From positions 1,426,001 through 1,490,000 of the forward strand of contig NC_022521.1 in the NCBI RefSeq assembly GCF_000591035.1: 64,000 bases of DNA. Reading direction: 5' to 3'. This DNA comes from Aeropyrum camini SY1 = JCM 12091 (GTDB lineage: Archaea > Thermoproteota > Thermoprotei_A > Sulfolobales > Acidilobaceae). The number at the start of each line of letters is the position of its first letter. The stretch's first letter is position 1. Shown piece by piece: positions 61,610 through 64,000 of the stretch. The position numbers and the translations under genes were made by a program. The notes beneath the pieces were generated by a model, which was given only the letters and a program-made list of their open reading frames with translations, had not been told where the DNA came from and did not search any database.

Positions 61610-61698
61610 ACAGAAAAGCTTATTAACACCCCTCTCCAAGATTTATAAAGGTATCGCCCATAACATGAGCGGTAACCTATATATTTTGGGTGCTTGAA

Positions 61699-62667
61699 AT
61701 GGTTTCGGAAATACCCTACGACGAGGGCTCCTCGGGGGAGGAAAGCGGGGAGATCAAGTGTAAAAACATAGTCACAGACCCGGTTAGGGGGCTGAAGATA
61801 TGCGCCGACACTGGCGAGATAATTGGGGAGGATATTATAGGTACGGAGAGCGATGTTAAGGCGTACACACCCGAGGAGAGACAGCAGAAGACCCACTATG
61901 GAGGTCCTCTCAAGTACTCCCACCACTATATGGGTGTGGAGGCGAGCCTCGAGCACCCCAGGGACCACGGGCCCAAGGGTATTAAGCAGAGGAAGATATT
62001 GCCTAGAAGGCCCCCACGCCTCTCGGCTAGACCTCTAACGAGTGTCGACAAGAACCTGCAGACAGCACTATCCCTGATTAACGAGGTCGCCAGCAGGATG
62101 GGTATGCCGGAGATAGTGGTTGAGGATGCAAGCAAGATATATAGGGAGGCTATGGAGAAGGGGCTCACCAGGGGTAGGAGCATAGAGAGCATAGTCGCCG
62201 CCTCCCTCTATGCAGCTTCGCGTATACACGGCCTGCCGCATAGCCTGACCGATATTATAAAGGCTATGAAGGGGAATGTTGATGCTGAGACTCGTAGGGA
62301 TGTCGCCAGGAGCTATAGGCTCCTGGTGAGAGACCTTAACATAAAAATACCTGTGCGGAAGCCCGAGAACTTCGTCTACACTATAATAAGCGCATTAGGC
62401 CTACCGGAGCACGTCGCCATAGAGGCTATCAAAATCATAGATCTCTCCCGGAAGAAAGGTCTAACAGCCGGTAAAGACCCGGGTGGACTTGCGGGAGCTG
62501 CTGTATATCTAGCCGCTCTCAAACACGGAATCAGGAAGACACAGAAGGAAATAGCACATGTAGTGGGCGTTACCGAGGTTACGATCCGGAACAGATACAA
62601 GGAGATAGCCCAGGCGCTGGGGATAGAGGAAGAGTTGGAGGAGAAGAGCGCCGAAGACAGAGGCTAG
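61699..62667 (+). CDS. tfb: Transcription initiation factor TFB with a half-lost zinc ribbon
   Basis: The two cyclin folds are clear: VDKNLQTALSLINEVASRMG, SIVAASLYAASRIHGLPHSL, then PENFVYTIISALGLPEHVAIEA, GAAVYLAALKHGIRKTQKEIA and VTEVTIRNRYKEIAQAL. The N-terminal ribbon keeps the layout but has only Cys21 and Cys35; the partner positions are Ile24 and Thr38, so zinc binding as usual is impossible. The B-reader/linker region (HHYMGVEASLEHPRD) also departs from the usual D-R-G-L form. Probably a second, specialised TFB. TATA TTTATAAA at 61642-61649. 322 residues from ATG 61699. Confidence 0.9.
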   Translation: MVSEIPYDEGSSGEESGEIKCKNIVTDPVRGLKICADTGEIIGEDIIGTESDVKAYTPEERQQKTHYGGPLKYSHHYMGVEASLEHPRDHGPKGIKQRKILPRRPPRLSARPLTSVDKNLQTALSLINEVASRMGMPEIVVEDASKIYREAMEKGLTRGRSIESIVAASLYAASRIHGLPHSLTDIIKAMKGNVDAETRRDVARSYRLLVRDLNIKIPVRKPENFVYTIISALGLPEHVAIEAIKIIDLSRKKGLTAGKDPGGLAGAAVYLAALKHGIRKTQKEIAHVVGVTEVTIRNRYKEIAQALGIEEELEEKSAEDRG

Positions 62668-62797
62668 GTTTGCCTAAGGTAAACCGTAAACCTCACGGCG
62701 AGGACCTCAAACAAAACCCCTTTTTAATCTTTAGTCAAAGGCCACGGCTGTCTGGTCCTCCCTAATACTGTTCTCGGCTAGTACCAAACCTGTCTTT

Positions 62798-63868
62798 TCA
62801 GGGAGCTCCCATCAGGACTTTGGGGCATTCCAACGGTGTTCCTATAGGTGCCAGGTAGGCCTTCTTAATAGCCTCCCTAGTCAAGCTCTCCGGGCTTGTA
62901 TAGGGGTAGATCCTGTCTATGGCCACGCCCATATCCCTGAGAATCCTCATAACATGGTGCACCGTCTCGCCCGACCCCATTGTCTGTAACAGCACTACAG
63001 GCTTCTTGTCAGCATGGCTAGTGGCAACTGCTGCGCTCGCGACAGGTGGCATGACTGGGAGGGCGTATGCCAGCCTTTCAGGATCGTGGTGCCTCAGGAC
63101 CGCTACTATACCGCTGGGTGTGCAGTATGGGGCGCACCTGAGTCTGTAGCCCAGTATCGCCCTCCTCTTCCAAAGCCTGTAGTACTTCCGCTGGGTCTTT
63201 ATCAGGCTCAGCCCGTAGGTTCTTGCCATGCTTGCAACGCTCCGTAGGGCGTCTATGTTCGCCTCCAGTAGAAGGAGGACAACGACTTTGTCAGCGGGGT
63301 ACCTTCGGCCTGCGATGTCGGGAAGCCCTTTCTCATACACTTCCATAAACACTTTTTTCATACTGTCAAGAACACTCTTGTCAGGCTTGTAGTATGGATC
63401 CATCCGGATGTAGGGTATACTGGCCAGGGCGGGCCTCGAGCCCCATACCAGGCGTGCGAAATATATATCGTCTGCTTCAACGCTGTTGGCAAACTCTTCA
63501 AGACAGTTTTCGGGAACTATGAACGTTTGCATGAAACGGCCGTCGAGAAGCCTGGCTGTGCTCTTAGGCGGTACATCGGCTAGTATGGGGCTGTTGCCGA
63601 CTATGACGACCTGGCTAAGGTCGAGTCTCTCATAGTTTATAGAGACTCCAAACTGGAAGCCAGCAGCTCTGGCCCTCTGAACAAGCTTGTATAAATTTCT
63701 CTCTGCCAGGCCGAGCTTCTGTGCATAAGACTTTATAGAAGGCGGTAGGCCTTCCTCCGTTGAGTAACGGGTTAAAGCCTCAATGATCTGTGCTAGCCTA
63801 AAATCAATCATGTTGTTTTTTATAACTCTTGATACTCTTGCCCTCTTAACCTCCACCTCTTCGGACAT
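62798..63868 (-). CDS. HTH-containing protein of unknown function
   Basis: 356 residues. Residues 20-75 look like an N-terminal HTH: DFRLAQIIEALTRYSTEEGL then SIKSYAQKLGLAERNLYKLVQ. The long remainder has no domain I recognise; it contains paired segments YFARLVWGSRPALASIPYIRM and DKVVVLLLLEANIDALRSVA, with a Cys pair in RCAPYCTPSG. Perhaps a crenarchaeal transcription regulator with two sensor halves. ATG start with an AT-rich promoter zone at 63870-63930 upstream. The 130 bases between it and tfb hold nothing I can name. Confidence 0.72.
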   Translation of the reverse strand: MSEEVEVKRARVSRVIKNNMIDFRLAQIIEALTRYSTEEGLPPSIKSYAQKLGLAERNLYKLVQRARAAGFQFGVSINYERLDLSQVVIVGNSPILADVPPKSTARLLDGRFMQTFIVPENCLEEFANSVEADDIYFARLVWGSRPALASIPYIRMDPYYKPDKSVLDSMKKVFMEVYEKGLPDIAGRRYPADKVVVLLLLEANIDALRSVASMARTYGLSLIKTQRKYYRLWKRRAILGYRLRCAPYCTPSGIVAVLRHHDPERLAYALPVMPPVASAAVATSHADKKPVVLLQTMGSGETVHHVMRILRDMGVAIDRIYPYTSPESLTREAIKKAYLAPIGTPLECPKVLMGAP

Positions 63869-63948
63869 TTCCTGTTACACACCATAACATAATGATATGC
63901 ATTGATTATTAATAAATTTTACATATTATCGAAGGGAGGTATCGGGCT

Positions 63949-64000
63949 TTGGGAATATCTGAAAAATATGAGTATAAAGTGATATATCGTATTGACCTAG
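63949..64000 (+). CDS. Start of a gene running off the window end
   Basis: A TTG at 63949 preceded by GGAGGT (63935-63940, eight-base spacing) opens a frame without stop to the end of the window (begins GISEKYEYKVIYRID). An AT-rich TATA-like stretch lies near 63907-63917. Too short to assign a function. Confidence 0.45.
   Translation, partial: MGISEKYEYKVIYRIDL

Noticed and set aside
1-64000. CRISPR arrays, insertion sequences, rRNA genes
   Set aside because: No regularly spaced repeats, transposase-like proteins or rRNA sequence were found in the window.

Overview
The window looks like a chromosome segment of a hyperthermophilic crenarchaeon of the genus Aeropyrum (Desulfurococcales). Evidence from the sequence: GC-rich DNA with AGG/AGA arginine and ATA isoleucine codons, very frequent TTG and GTG starts, TATA boxes about 26 bp before start codons (leaderless mRNAs), and archaeal-only genes (aIF2 gamma, aIF5B, TFB, S6e, L24e, S28e, TmcA, FAU-1, UPF0147). 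The DeoC protein is very close to, but not identical with, A. pernix DeoC as I remember it, so a sister species such as A. camini is my best guess. That species call is inference. I see no insertion sequence, CRISPR array or rRNA; there is one tRNA gene. No stretch above 300 bases lacks a gene or regulatory content.

Layout. 1-4.0 kb: FAU-1, UPF0147, a SAM hydroxide adenosyltransferase and two unknowns. 4.2-6.9 kb: a compact lipoate cassette (two lipoate ligase/octanoyltransferase-family proteins, LipA, a free-standing lipoyl domain). 7.0-16.7 kb: pyrF, pyrE, an isochorismatase-family hydrolase, a CCG-domain protein, an acyl-CoA dehydrogenase, NfeD, an operon holding a JAMM protein and an HD hydrolase, an alpha/beta hydrolase, NnrD/E and a PIN protein. 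16.6-22.4 kb: translation genes (aIF2 gamma, S6e, aIF5B, L24e, S28e) with ndk, on mixed strands. 22.4-27.5 kb: an AtoE-type transporter and an operon of two thiolase-fold plus two DUF35-type proteins. 27.6-31.2 kb: TmcA and Sua5. 31.2-35.7 kb: thiamine salvage (ThiD-ThiN and a ThiW ECF transporter operon carrying an extra P-loop ATPase).

35.8-41.4 kb: an AT-richer locus encoding three TasA/camelysin-like secreted proteins, a signal peptidase I with a long multi-spanning N-terminus, a repeat-rich membrane-anchored surface protein and a winged-helix regulator. This resembles the archaeal bundling-pilus / TasA-fibre idea and is the most interesting system in the window. 41.5-64 kb: tRNA-Gly, a MATE transporter, ETF beta/alpha plus FixC, an aminotransferase, translin, a beta-RFAP synthase-like protein, a Na+/H+ antiporter, thioredoxin, THUMP protein, phosphohexomutase, amidohydrolase, SCP2, DeoC, a dihydropteroate synthase-like protein, mevalonate kinase, an S9 peptidase, a variant TFB and an HTH protein.

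How it fits together. Acyl-CoA dehydrogenase, ETF/FixC, thiolase-fold proteins, SCP2 and AtoE together suggest use of fatty or organic acids. The beta-RFAP synthase-like and dihydropteroate synthase-like genes suggest a methanopterin-type C1 carrier. Genes are extremely tightly packed: eight convergent pairs overlap at their 3' ends and several operon joints use a TTGA stop/start overlap.
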